Assembly: GCA_037113605.1 (NCBI GenBank) | Contig: CM073730.1 | Location: forward strand, 126,231,176 to 126,295,175 | Length of the DNA: 64,000 nucleotides | Direction of reading: 5' to 3' | Origin: Calophaca sinica | Lineage: Eukaryota; Streptophyta; Magnoliopsida; Fabales; Fabaceae | Shown here: positions 22,321-34,038 of the stretch, piece after piece | How the letters are laid out: each line of letters begins with the position of its first letter | Numbering within the stretch: the stretch's first letter is position 1 | Notes under the pieces: model-generated | The model's input: the letters and a program-made list of their open reading frames with translations, nothing else | The model's database searches: none | What the model was told of the DNA's origin: nothing | Translations under genes and position numbers: made by a program

Positions 22321-25300
22321 TCAATCCAGACGGCGCAAGAGGTACTCAACCTGAACCTCCTTGGTAAGAGGTATTATCCATTTCTCATACAATTGAGAAG
22401 CCACTGATGGATCAAACTTGCTTTTTCCATTGTTGTCATCATTATTACTACTGACAAGGCTTACTTCCTGCCCAAACAACATGGCCTTCTTTTCAACCCT
22501 TTTCCTTACCAACTCTTCAACACTCTTAAATGTCAACAATTTCATCAACCCTTCTTTGTCCTGCAAAAACAAGAATGTACCCTTTTAGATGAAAACTAAG
22601 AAGATTATATGTAGCACTTGGAAAGTTATCATAGAATGTGAAACAATGCCCTCATGTTTAAATTTTGAGTGAATCACCAACTTAGTCCCTCAAATTGTAG
22701 GGCGTTGTCAATTTAGTCCTTGAAATTGATGAAATTTCAAAATAGTCTTTGAAATTGAAAATCTTCGATCATATTAGTCCTTTTAGATCGGTTTATTTAG
22801 TCCTTGAAATTGTCTAGTATGGACTAATATGATCAAGAATTTTCATATTCAGGAATCAGTTTAGAACTTTGTTAATTTCAAGGACTAAGTTGATAGTGCC
22901 CAACAATTTCAGGGACTAAGCTGATGATTCACTCTAAAATTTTATATGACATTGTCATGTGATATTTTTGTTTTTGTTTCTCTTTTTATAAACTTACCAA
23001 CATTAAATAGGTGCAACCCTATCAAAACTTGTTGATATTTATGAAGACACAATACAAGAATGATGGAACTAAATTTGCTGACCAATATATACCTTAGCAC
23101 GAATTAAAGGCTTATAGTCTTGAGGAGATTCCCTGAATTTCACCTCAGCTACAAACTTTCCATAATGAATCCTTTTAGAGATGGCCTGCATATATATTAT
23201 ATAGAAGGAAAAGTCAGACTGAACACTAGTTCATGTTGAAAATTCTCCAATGAATTGGACCAAAATGCATGGACAAAATGAGGCTTTTGACAAAAAACTG
23301 AACTGGTTGTTGATTATATACATTGCTCTACTTAAATTCATCCATAAACAAACTCCTAAAAGAGCTTGCAGAGTAAACCTTACCTGCAACAATGAGAGAT
23401 CACTGGCTGCAGTTTGTGCATAGTTGCCATCATCACCCGAAGCAACGAACGATGGAAGCAGCTCATGAAAGTACATTTTCCAGATGGACTTGTTTATGTT
23501 AATCGAAGCGGCTCCAGGATGCAAAATCTAAAGATGGAATTGATTTTAAAAGAAATCATTTTTATTCTAAGTTGTGAGCAAAGGAAATTGGAAAATCACA
23601 CCAGTTTTGGTGAATTACCTGTGTGAAGGAGTAAGATGGCACCAATGATGGCAGTAAATTTTCTGGGAAGAAGGGATTCTCTTCAGGGTTTTTGTATCTT
23701 CCTGCCTGCAATATAACCACATTATTTAATGCATGATATTCTTTCAAATGCAATAACACAATACTTAGCAAATAAGAACTACTCAGGTGATTAACATAGA
23801 TGTAATACACTAATAGTTGAGGTTTTTAAAAAAGGTCTGCGACTGCGATCAGGGCCGCGATATCATGGTTTTTTATGTTTCACGATCGCGATTGAAGCCG
23901 TATCGCATCAGCTGCATTTGACCACAATTCTCCGCAATATTAAGGATTGCGACTGTGTCTTAAGACCTTGCTTATGATTGTCTGATTCCATGAAGTCTAT
24001 GTATCCCCAGGTGAAGATTATTGACCAATAAGTAATAACAGAAGCAGAAAATTATGAACTAAATCTTGCAAAAGTTCTAGAGAAGTTCCATATAGTAAAA
24101 GTAGCAGTATAAATGTATCCCCTTATCAAGAATACCGCTCATTAGAGTCAGAACTAATTATGGATTTTGCAATGACTTAAGACATCAACTTATCCCTTCA
24201 TCCCCATTTTTCTTTCAAAGAAAAATAAAAACTACCCAAAAATGAAAATTAAGATCCAAAGGGAATATTAGTTTGCTTCCCGAGTTGGCATAACAGCATA
24301 GCCATTAGGACTTAGGATAAGCCACATCACTGTTAGCTAGCAATAGCATGCTACAAGGAATGCTTTGTTGGAGACTGTTAGTATACTAAGTTGCATTCAA
24401 AATGTGTCTTAACACCCAAGTCTAGGATGATAGATTACCAATGAAACTAACTATCAGTTAGCATATTTAGGATTTAGGATCTGTTTGGTTTGAAAAAACG
24501 CGTTGTTTTCACAAATTTGTTCGGAAATAAGTGGAAAAAAAAATTGAAAACAATTTCTGATCTCAAACCAGTTGGGCTCAATTAACATCCACATGTACAC
24601 CTATAACCTTAAGAATCTGCCAAATTCATTGTAAACAAGGCACATACCGGGGTGACAGATGTAAAGTCACTACCAGTTGATTAATGTAACAAGGCAAACA
24701 CAACACCATTACAATGACACAACAAAACAAACGAGTGAATCATCAAAATTGTTCCTCGTGGAACTGTAGGGCGATGTCAATTTAATCTTTGAAATTATTA
24801 ATATTTCAAAATAGTGTCTAAAATTGAAAATCCTCAATCACATTAGTCTTTTTGGGCCAGTCAATTTAGTCTCTAAAATTATCCAACATGGACTACTGCG
24901 ATAGAGAATTTTTAATTTCAGTGATCATTTTGGAATTTCGTTAGTGTCAATGACCAAATTGCCCGACCCCTACTATTTGAGGAACTAAATTGGCGATTCA
25001 ATAAGAAAAACAAGACATGAAAATAGGAAAACTAAGAAGACATAAATACAAGAGAAATTATTAACCTTAGCTTGAACAGCCTCTGTGTTCTTGACAAGGA
25101 AGTCAACCAATGAGCCACAAAAACCAGGAATTTTAGCATAGTTCTCATCATAAGTGTGAGAGTTCATAGGGAACTTAGCTCTCTCAATGAGACCAAAAAC
25201 AATAGTATCTTCTTGCCTAACCAAAGCCTCCCTCACTGTATCAAGCGTATATCCATTCCCAGATGCTGTTGCCATTCTGTCTGTCACAGTAGAAATTGCC

Positions 25301-25332
25301 AACACAAGAACCACCAACTGAAATCGAATCAT
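22321..25332 (-). CDS. Chorismate mutase (AroQ-type, plant CM2-like), 5 exons
   Basis: Rearranges chorismate to prephenate, the entry step to phenylalanine and tyrosine. Exons on the - strand: 25066-25332, 23619-23705, 23384-23527, 23093-23185, 22321-22560. All introns are GT..AG in matching phase, giving 276 codons plus stop. Recognisable blocks in order: VREALVRQEDTIVFGLIERA (catalytic helix with R and E), the PEENPFFPENL motif, GDDGNYAQTAASDLSLLQ, RIHYGKFVAEVKF, and the C-terminal VQVEYLLRRLD. Cytosolic CM2 proteins are about 265 residues and begin just before the first block. This one instead starts with MIRFQLVVLVLAISTV, a hydrophobic stretch that resembles a signal peptide. No typical plastid transit peptide is visible. 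Introns 1 and 4 each hold a copy of the same hairpin MITE. Confidence 0.94.
22667..22934. mobile_element. Hairpin MITE in chorismate mutase intron 4 (copy 1)
   Basis: Starts GAGTGAATCACCAACTTAGT and ends with the inverted counterpart (…GATGATTCACTC), with repeated TTTAGTCCTTGAAATTG words inside. The flanks TTAAATTTT and TAAAATTTT are possible 9-bp target duplications, which would fit a Mutator-type MITE. Confidence 0.65.
23831..23970. mobile_element. Short CGCGAT-rich MITE in chorismate mutase intron 1
   Basis: Begins AAGGTCTGCGACTGCGATC and ends GCGACTGTGTCTTAAGACCTTG, a partial inverted repeat. The interior is rich in CGCGAT/GATCGCG words unlike the surrounding AT-rich intron. It resembles short legume hAT-type repeats from memory, with low certainty about class. 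Confidence 0.45.
24478..24580. repeat. Tourist-like MITE fragment in chorismate mutase intron 1
   Basis: GGATCTGTTTGGTTTGAAAA on the left and ATCTCAAACCAGTTGGGC on the right are inverted. This resembles the terminus of the 17220-17459 element, but it is short and without a clear TTA target on the right. Confidence 0.35.
24733..25002. mobile_element. Hairpin MITE in chorismate mutase intron 1 (copy 2)
   Basis: Same family and orientation as 22667-22934: it begins GAGTGAATCATCAAAATTGT, shares the GTAGGGCGATGTCAATTTA block, and ends near GGCGATTCA. It is more diverged than copy 1. It ends about 64 bp from the exon 1 splice donor. Confidence 0.6.
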
Positions 25333-25365
25333 TATGGTATGGTATCAACACAAAAACAGAAGACT

Positions 25366-25400
25366 ATGATTATGATTATGATTATGATTGTGATAATGAT
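25366..25400. repeat. ATGATT-type microsatellite in the chorismate mutase 5' leader
   Basis: Four to five repeats of TATGAT/GATTATGATT lie between the start codon and the TATA box on the - strand, so they are probably transcribed in the 5' leader. Confidence 0.8.
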
Positions 25401-25424
25401 AAGATCATAGGGATAGAATAGACA

Positions 25425-25434
25425 TTATATATAG
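25425..25434 (-). promoter_or_regulatory. TATA box candidate for chorismate mutase
   Basis: On the - strand this reads CTATATATAA. It lies about 95 bp upstream of the ATG at 25332, a normal spacing for a plant TATA box with a short leader. Confidence 0.5.
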
Positions 25435-25439
25435 CATAA

Positions 25440-26180
25440 GAGGAAATGAATATTAATAATAAAATGTAAATCAATTAAGCGCCAGCCAGCCAACCATATA
25501 TCATGTAGTTATCTAATATGTTTGACATCGCAAACCGAAAAGAGATTGAGCATGTATGTTATGACATGGACAAAGTCAAATGTTGGAAGAGAGAAACAAA
25601 GTACCTTTGTTAATTAAGGTGCACCGCACGAAGGCTTTCGGTGTTGGAATGGGGTTTTTGATGAGAGACTTTGGAGGTTTTGGCAAAAAGACGCAACATA
25701 AATAAATCAAAGAGGAAGAAGGGAAATGGTATTTATTTGATATTAAAAAAATGGCAATATGGGAGGGAGGGAGGAGGCTGAAACATGAAGCTAATGAGTT
25801 AGTGGGAAAAAAGCAGAACGTGTCAGACTTGTTTTTGCTTGGTTTGGTTGTTGGCAGATTCCTTCCAGTTCGGAACTTGGCATTTGCCATTGCCCAAAGG
25901 CAGACAAGCGTGTGGGTCCCATACCAAACAACACCCTTCTTAACTCTTAAGATTCTCCAACCGTTGTATAACACCGGCCCCACCCTAATTTTCTACTTTT
26001 TTTTCCCTTCTAATTTTGTACTCCTTTTTCTTTTCCTTTTTTTTTTATCAGTAAGAAAACAGAAAACACAGCAATAAAAACAAGAACAAAAATTACTCCC
26101 TAATTTCTCTTTTTCTTTTCCCTCTAACTTTCTTAGTGATAGTGAACAAGTTTAGGGTATTTTTAATTTGAGAAATACTA
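25440..26180. other. Intergenic, upstream of chorismate mutase
   Basis: Open frames exist on both strands around 25576-26077 but they overlap each other and have no recognisable domain. They are probably chance frames in CT-rich promoter DNA. Nothing else was recognised. Confidence 0.5.
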
Positions 26181-26184
26181 CGAA

Positions 26185-26415
26185 CACATTCTCTAACACT
26201 CTCTTTCCAATACACTTCTTAGTTTGGTGAGATTCATATGGTGTGTAAATTTATGTGGGACCCACTTGAATTTCAACTAATAAAAGAGTGAGTATTGGAA
26301 AGAGAGTGTTAAATGATGCGTTGAGAGCAATCCTCTTCTAATTTTCTATGGCTATGAGGACCGGGCTATTATGAATTAAGTTTAAATATGTTACAAAACC
26401 CAAAAAAAAAAAAAA
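26185..26415. repeat. Hairpin MITE plus A-run; first copy of a ~160-bp direct repeat
   Basis: AACACTCTCTTTCCAATAC near 26197 is inverted at about 26294 (GTATTGGAAAGAGAGTGTT), giving a 115-bp hairpin element. From 26254 onward the sequence, ending in CAAAACCC followed by an A-run at 26415, is repeated at 27367-27528. Confidence 0.65.
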
Positions 26416-27366
26416 ATCTCTAACGCTCTCTTTTTAATAACTTTTCTTCTCGAATGTCCCTTGGAAACAACAAGCTAGTATAGGTCTATACTATAGTGGT
26501 TAGTGGGTAATCTTTTTAAACAGGACTGATGAATGAGTCTGTCTCAATCTCGAGAAATGGCATTTTAAAGTTTTACCAAATGACAACTATTTATTTTGCT
26601 AATAAAAAAAATGACAAATATCTTTTCCATTCATTAAAAATATATGAAGCAGTATAATTAATTAAATATGTCTAGTAAAATCTATCATATATTTGCTCCG
26701 ATGGGTCTTGAATTATTTTTATACTTTTGGAAGTAAATACAAAAATAAGTTTTGAAAATTTATTAGGAAAAAATGCAGAAGCATTTTATATTTTAAAAAA
26801 TAAGAATAATTTAAAATTTATGTCAATATTACTTAATATATAATTTTGAAAATTTGGGGAAAAATATTTAATTATTATGTGTTCAACTACTGAAACTTCT
26901 TGTCCAAAAAAAAAATCTATTGAATCTTAAACTGGTACATTAATCGGTTTGGTTTTAAAAACATTGCGAGTAACTAACAAGTGATCACGTAAACGATGAC
27001 AGTGTTCTCGTATTTTTGTTCATTGAAGGTTTAGCTAGAATAGATTGTAAAAGTGATATGTCTAATAGTCTGAGTAATCGATTATTACAAACTTATTAGT
27101 TTGAATAATCAATTTCGTAAAATTAAAGCAAAAGTTAGGCTTTTTATTTGAGAAATTATATTATAAACATGTTAGAATTACTTCAAGTTCAGGTTTAATT
27201 TGAGGATTATTGTAGATTTTTTCTTTACTTTTCACATCGCTCATGTTTTCATTTTCTTGAGTTTTTCTATCGCTAGGGATTTCATTGAGCCCATTTATTT
27301 TTCAAGTAATGCGGTGTGAAAATTTTAGTCAGCTCCCCGTGTAAAAGATTTTTGGATTCGTCCTTG

Positions 27367-27528
27367 TGTGGGATCCACTTAAATTTCAACCAATAAAAGA
27401 GTGAGTATTGGGAAGAGAGTGTTAAATAATGCGTTGGGAGCATTCCTCTTCTAATTTTCTACGGCTATGAGGACCGGGCTATTATGAATTAGGTTTAAAT
27501 ATGTTACAAAACCCAAAAAAAAAAAAAA
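27367..27528. repeat. Second copy of the ~160-bp direct repeat
   Basis: Matches 26254-26415 with about a dozen substitutions, including the shared GGCTATGAGGACCGGGCTAT and the terminal A-run. The left half of the hairpin seen in copy 1 is missing here. The spacer (26416-27366) has no recognisable gene. Confidence 0.8.
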
Positions 27529-27669
27529 TCTTATTTGTTGTAGCAAATATACCAGATCATGGTTTAACTCTGTATTTTATTTTTAGTTTCTTAAATATAT
27601 AAAAATTTGCTTTTAGTTCTTGTAATTTAAATTTTAGTTCCTATAATATTTGTTCATGGTAGTTCTAGT

Positions 27670-30496
27670 TAGGGGTGTTCAAATCTAAAGAAAAACTGAA
27701 AATCGATAAAAAAAAATCGAAAACCGCAAAAAACTGATATTTGTTTTTTGATTTGTTTGGGTCACTTTTTTCATCAACTGCGCACTTCGGTTCGGTTTTT
27801 GATTGGCTTACCTAGAACCGAACCAATCCAAACTGTGACAACCATCCTAAAAATTTAAATGGAGCCGCCACCAATATTTATTTTCATAGGAAAACATTGG
27901 AAACCTATTTTTTGGATATTTTTGAATTTAATAAAAAAGGAAGGTCTTTGAACCAGATTTTGAGCTCGGGAGTTGGTTACGTATAGGGAAGGTTTTAGCA
28001 TCCCTAAAACGCCCATTTACAATGGTACCCTTTGATTATTCGTAAAGATTGTTTGCTTTAAATAATTTATTTCCCAAAAGTGAAATTTGTTTATTTTATG
28101 TCTATAAATATACTTGCTGAAGTGAAAATGGGACTCTATTTATGATTCTGACCTGAACATAGGAATCAACCCCCCTAAATAAATCTAATGGACCTAAAAT
28201 TATCTTTTCTATTATTTTAAATAAAAAGAAAACCTTAATTACTTAGTCTTTACGAGGTGAAAAGGATAAAAAAATTTACTTAAAAGAAAGAATATTTTTT
28301 ACAAAAACAGATTAAAAGATAAAATTAAATTAAACAAATAAAAATATTAACTTATTTATTTAATTAAAAGAATGTATAAATATAGAAATAGAAGTTTTTT
28401 ATTTTTGCTCTTATACCCTTTTTAATAGAAAATTTGCAAATCGGTCCCTACTAAGGATTTAGTCCCGTTGGAAGACCAAACCCTAAAACATGTATATATG
28501 GAACAGAATTTCAAAGAAAAAAACCTTTTTTACATTTATGCCCCTCTTAAATACATATTTACAAATTGATCCCTATTTAGGGTTTGGCCCCATTGGAAGG
28601 CCAAACCCTAAACCTAATTACAATCCAAACCGTGGGCACTGACACCACCAACAAAATCAACAATCAAGCTAACAACAGCAATGACAATAACAATAACAAC
28701 AATAGCAACAGCTTAAACAATCATAAAAATAACAGAATGGAAGTAAGAAGATTGCAATAGAAATTGATTAAGCCTTTGTTACATAATCATATTCAGAAGA
28801 GATATAAAAAAAAATGATGAAACCTGGGATTTTAAACTTCTTACAGAAACAAAATGAAGGGGATCCAAAGGAAAACCCTAAGACTAATAGTGTTTTTTTT
28901 TTGGGGTGGGTCACGCTCACAAATTCTTTCCTTTCTCCTTCTCGTTTCTGTCTTCTTTGCTGTTTCCTCCCTCTTGCTCTCTGTCTCTAGGGTTCGGTCT
29001 TGCTCTCTTTTTTGCTCTCGGTTACTCTTAGGGTCCTCCCTCCTTTCCTTTCAGCTTGCTTTGGCTTTTATAGACTCCAATATTGGTCATCATCTGCGAA
29101 AAAGAAGGGGAACAAGTCAGTTGAAAATTCAAAAATCAAATATTAGATCAAACAAAAATAAAGGAAAGAAACGATGACTTCCTTTTTGGTTTCCAGATCG
29201 TGATCTTCAAATATCATGACTTGCCTTAGTGATAAAGATGAGAGATAAAGGGATGAGGCCGTGATTTAGGGAGAGATAAAGGGGTGCCGCGGCCTAGGGT
29301 TGGGAGGAGTGAAGAGTAGATGGGAGAAATCTGGATTAGGGTTTTAATGAGTTGCTGGGTTTGGGCTTTTAGGGTTTGGATGGAACGTGGGGGTGAGTTG
29401 CGTCGCGGGGTATGAGAGAAGGGAGAGAAGATGAAGAAGAAGAGAATGGGAAGGAGATGAGGTTGAGAGAAGGTGGAGAGGATGGAGATGGATGAGATGA
29501 GTTGAGAGAAGGTGGAGAGGATGGAGATGGGTGAGATGAGGTTGAGAGGGAACGAAGGGAGGTCTTTGCGTGGGAGGGGCATGGCCAGCGTGAGGAGAAG
29601 AGGAAAGGAGAGAAGGGAAGGATCTTTGCAGAATGAAGGAGAAAGTTTTTTAGGTTTAGGGTTATGTGATTGAAGTGGGTCGGGTTAGGTATTGGGCTGA
29701 AGGGACGCAGCGCATGTAGGCTGCGTGAGTGTGTATGGCTGGGGGGTGCGAGTGGAGGACGGGGTGCAGGTAGCAAGCCAGGGGAAGCAAGGGGCGCAGG
29801 GGGATGGAAAAATAAAAAAAGGGTGCAAGAAGTAAAAACAAAAAAAGGGGAGGTGTGTGCTGCTGGGCTGGGCTGCGTGCATTATTGGCTTGGGCCATCC
29901 TTTGGCTAAATGCTTTTGGCACCTCCCACATTTCAATTGATACCCTCCCTTCTTGAAAAAAAATATTTTTTCCTTTTTCTTCTCTTTTCTTTTTTCTCTT
30001 ATTTAAACTTTTTATTCTTTATTATAAAACCAAAATATTATTTTGTTTATTATTATTACTACTAATAAAAATAAATAATAAAATAAAAATTAAAAAGTAG
30101 GACAAAATTAAGTCTTGCTAACCGAACCGCATGTTGTTAAAAAAGTAAATTCAAAGAGAATTTGAAGTAAATTCACTTTTTAAATATTTACCAAACTAAA
30201 ACCTAACCAAACCAAAGTAAATCTACTCTTTAAATATTTGCCAAAAAAATTAATTCTTTAAAAAATAACTCTAAATATGTTATTTGAAGCAACACAAATA
30301 ATTAATATATAATGCTCAACAAAAAGTAAAAATCGAATCATCCGATCCAATCCAAACTGTATTCAATTGAAACGAATTGGTTCGGATTTTTTTAAGAAAG
30401 TCATCCAAACCAAACCGATCCGCATGTTGTTTTAATCTTTGGATCAGATGACTTTTTGTTTCAAAACCGAACCAAACCGCACTGTGAACACCCCTA
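27670..30496. mobile_element. Non-autonomous hAT-type element, 2.8 kb, with foreign cargo
   Basis: Ends TAGGGGTGTTCA and TGAACACCCCTA are perfect inverted repeats, flanked by a perfect 8-bp target duplication GTTCTAGT (27662-27669, 30497-30504). Just inside both ends are AACCGAACC/GGTTCGGTTT repeats. No transposase is found. The inside (about 27835-30116) has a different character, including GGAGCCGCCACCAATATTTA near 27860, a wording I associate with legume Ogre-type LTRs. It therefore probably carries a retroelement piece. Confidence 0.82.
28620..29940. other. GC- and purine-rich stretch inside the hAT-type element
   Basis: A GA-rich region on the + strand with a two-copy ~40-bp tandem repeat (29461-29500, 29501-29540, beginning GTTGAGAGAAGGTGGAGAGG). 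Several proline/serine-rich frames are open on the - strand, but they overlap in three frames and have no domain, so I call no gene. It is probably retroelement LTR/leader sequence. Confidence 0.45.
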
Positions 30497-30915
30497 GTTC
30501 TAGTCTATGTAATAAGTAGATTATATTGATTTTAATCTCTTAAATATGAGCAAAAAATGGACTAATTTCAATAAAAACAAATATTATAGAGACTAAAACC
30601 AAAACAACAATGACCAAAAGCAATTTTTTTTATATGTATTTCAGATATTGAAACCCCCCAAAAAAAGTTTTATTGTGACTAAAACCGAAAATTGGCATTT
30701 TGCAGCAACAAACAAGATATTTAAGCCCATTAATTATGCATTTATAATTTTTATTTGGGTTAAATATATTTTAGTCTATCTAAATAGTGTACTATTCGCT
30801 TTGGATCTCCCAAAAACTTTTCATCCCTTTTTGATACCTCATTTTTTAAAATGCATCACTTGTGATTCCTATAGCTAACTCAGTCTGTTTGAGTGCCCAT
30901 GTAGCTAACAAAATT

Positions 30916-31266
30916 TCATGCCACTAATTTCCACGTGTTATACTTTTCCTTGTCAAGCAACCCGCTAACCTTAGTTACTCTAGGCTCCTCAGCAGTTCCC
31001 AAATTAACTTCCACTAGGGAGTCGTAGGCCTCAAAGGCAAGAGTTGTCTTCTGTATATGAGACTCAAACTCTACTGGTTCGGCTGCAAGTTGCTCTGTCA
31101 ACATAGTCGAATCAATTCCCTTAAGCTCTGTCTTTTTTAGCATCGTCAATTCTTCTTCATCTTCAGTGTCCTCACATGAGAACATGGCTTCCATAACTCT
31201 AGATTCGGCCCTGAATGATTCTAGCCGATCCACCAGATTACCAAATATCTGGAACTCCTTATCCAT
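30916..31266 (-). pseudogene. gypsy protease-RT linker fragment
   Basis: Encodes VNLGTAEEPRVTKVSGLL, the counterpart of INLGMQEEPRLTQVSGLM in the better preserved element near 52350. The homology stops abruptly near 30930, where RT should begin, so this is a truncation edge. Confidence 0.65.
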
Positions 31267-31473
31267 TAACTACCTGATTAGATGGTTTTGGGTCGGCTAG
31301 AGTCTTCAATTTAAACCCCTCACTGGTGAGATTGCATGCCTTCCATATACCTTCTTCATATTCCTCTGGAATTGCTATATGTCCCAAATGTGGAGAATAA
31401 AATAAAGCTTATAACATCTTTACCTCATTTGAGAAAGGGTTTTTGTCAGCTTCAACTGTCTCCACATTGTCTC

Positions 31474-32075
31474 CTACCCAAAACATGAGTTTTTGGTGAA
31501 AGGTAGATGGAACACATTGGCTTGGTATGGATCTAATCTTTTCCCAGGATCACGGTGTATAATGGCTTGTAAATCGACTACAAAGAAAGTTGATTTGACA
31601 GTCTTAGAGCCTACTATCATTTCAGCTATCAATACTCCCAAAGTTGTGGAAGCTTCTCCCATGAAGTTTGATATTTTCATATAGGTAGGAACTAAATCCT
31701 CCAAGGTTTTGCCAAGCTTTCTCATGGTGGCAACATGCATAACGTTCAACACAACCCCTCTATCTACGAACACCCTACTAAAGACCTTGCCATTGATATA
31801 AGCCTTTATATACAAAGGTTTGAAGTGCTTAATCATTTCTTCAGTGGGTTTTTCAAAGGTCATATTTGTGGTATCTTCAGTCGTAGTATCGGCTAAAGAG
31901 GTCCATTCTGCTTCCTTTGCAAACACATATGCTTCCAAGCCTCCTGGTTGATGGTCTCCTGCCCAAACTGTTCAGGGATTAGGCTAATCGCCTCAATATT
32001 CGTTATCAAATTATCAATTTCTTCATTGAAAAGGAGGTCTAACAGAGACTCCCCCATAATTTCTTTCTCTTCCAC
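31474..32075 (-). pseudogene. gypsy aspartic protease fragment
   Basis: Protease-like region with VFVDRGVVLNVMHVATMRKL, the flap-like FMGEAS, and a degraded LGRDW equivalent (HRDPGKR). The catalytic D-[ST/G]-G is D-R-G here. A frameshift separates it from the upstream part at 31893-32075. Confidence 0.7.
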
Positions 32076-32536
32076 TCCATTCGTTGGGGTAACAGTTCGA
32101 CTGAGTTCTCAAACTCAAACAAATCAACTGAAGCTATTAAATCTTCCAACTAAAGATCTTGCCCTTCTTCTGGTGACTGTTCATTGGTTTCAGGAAAGGT
32201 CTCCTTTACTGGCTCTTGAATCTCACAACCATGACTAGCTTGTTCTAGCCTTTTTACTTCTTTATGGAGGTCTTCCTTAGTTGGTTCTTACATCTTGGAT
32301 TTTGGAAAAGCCTGGTCCAACATGAAAGGCACGCTAGACGAAGGGATTTTCCCTTTATCCGTGTTTTTGGAATCAGCTAACATCTGAAGTGTAAACTTCA
32401 TTTTCTGTATAGATCTAATCGTCAGCATCCTCCTCTTTGAGTCCTAGTCAGGATTGCAAGCTTGGGTGTCTTATCTTTAACATATTTATTAAGGAACCAA
32501 CACCCTTCTTCTACATCAGTTGCGGGCTTTACCATA

Positions 32537-34038
32537 TGATAACTCTTAGAAATAAGAGTTATTTAACTCTTTTAAGCTTGAAATTGCAAAGCCAAAGTGT
32601 GTTTTAAATGTTTGATGTGTATTTTTTAATTTAGTTTAGGAATATTTGGTTTAAAATGTGTTAGATGCTGTTTTGGCAATTTTAGTGCCATTTGTGTGTG
32701 ACTTACGTGGGTATTTAAGTGTGCAGGAAAAACTAGATAAATGTTGTAGCACTTGGGCATGAACTAAATTGAAGAAATAGGCCAATTGTGTGTGTTTTTT
32801 TTCTCTTTTTGGTGACATGAAAAGTGTTGATGTGTCAGAATAGTGTAGAGGGTGGTCCCCATCAGATGTTTTAAGGGTATTTTTATTAATGAGATGGACC
32901 TTATTACCTTTGGGGGGGGGATGACCACTTTTTGGGCCCATTTGATGAGAGAGATGACAGCTCATGAAAGAGAAACAAAAAAGAGAACATTAAATACATT
33001 TTTCTGCCCTAGGTCTTTTTCCCAGCGCCTCCATATAATAGAACAGTACCCAACAACTCTTCTTCTACACTTCACTCCATTCCACCATCTTTCATCATTT
33101 TGAACTTCCTCCATCACCATTTTCTTCACCATTCTGCACCATGGGACCAAAGTTGCAGCTGAAATTCTGCATAATGTGCAGTGGATGAAAATTTACAAGT
33201 TTGGGAGCTAAAGGCAAGAAGAAACTTCATGTTCACTCAAGCCATTTGGGCCATTCTTCTTCCTTGGGTCTTCTTTACTTCTCTTAATTAATTGTTCATT
33301 TGGTTTTCAGCCTGTAATGACTCGTTACTTTAATTCAAAGTTTGTATTTTCTAGTTTCAAGTTCAATATGAGCTAAACTCCTCTAGTTAGGGAACTATGA
33401 CTTTATGAGGATTGTGTGGGTCTGAATGTGTTAAGGTTATGTTTATGCATTTTTTTTTAATCAAGTTGGAAGTTCTATTTATATATTCTAAGTTAAGATT
33501 GATCACCCTTACTTGAATGCAAGCTCATTAATATTGGAAAATTTAATGAGTGGAAATACTTGATTAATGTGGGTAATTTGATTAATTAGGAAATTAATTG
33601 AAGTTGGAGTGAATATGAATATTATTCTAACCCCATAGAGTAGCTGAATCATGCTTGTTAGAAGTGGGAGTAAATAATGTGAAATTAGGAATGAGATTAA
33701 TTTCTGGAAAACACTTACAATTAAATTCTGGACCCAAAATGCTACAGCATTTCCTGAAGCATTCTGACATGTAAATGAATTATAAATGATTTGTGCCCCT
33801 AACTATTTTTACAATCTATTTTCACCTCATCAAAATTGTTATTTTACTGCCATTTTATTGCATAATTACTGTTTTAAACTTCACCATCAATGTGTTACTT
33901 GTTACCTTGTGTTTCACTAGCTAAATTAACCAATTAGAAAGGAAATAGAGTTAACAATGTTCAATCCCCGTGAGAACGATCTTAAATCACTTTACTACTT
34001 GTTTTGATTGTGTATACATGCATATTGCACTCGCAACA
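32537..34038 (+). mobile_element. Solo LTR (1.5 kb) inserted in the gypsy relic
   Basis: Begins TGATAACTCTTAGAAATAAG and ends CTCGCAACA (TG..CA), flanked by CCATA (32532-32536) and CCATC (34039-34043), a 5-bp target duplication with one mismatch. Comparison with the second gypsy element shows continuous homology left and right of it. There is no coding sequence, PBS or PPT inside, as expected from LTR-LTR recombination. The orientation is a guess from family resemblance. Confidence 0.75.

Larger units (their letters stand above)
27595..30650. mobile_element. Hairpin MITE interrupted by the hAT-type element
   Basis: Left arm around 27597-27660 (TTTGCTTTTAGTTC, then TAGTTCCTATAATATTTGTT) is mirrored right of the insertion around 30575-30640 (AACAAATATTATAGAGACTA, then GACCAAAAGCAA). 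Removing 27670-30496 rejoins a single hairpin element of about 240 bp. Confidence 0.6.

Noticed and set aside
25576..26077. Two frames of more than 100 codons on opposite strands
   Set aside because: They overlap each other, have no domain, and lie in CT-rich promoter DNA.
29226..29936. Proline/serine-rich frames of up to 135 codons
   Set aside because: Three frames are open over the same purine/pyrimidine-skewed DNA with a tandem repeat, as expected by composition alone.
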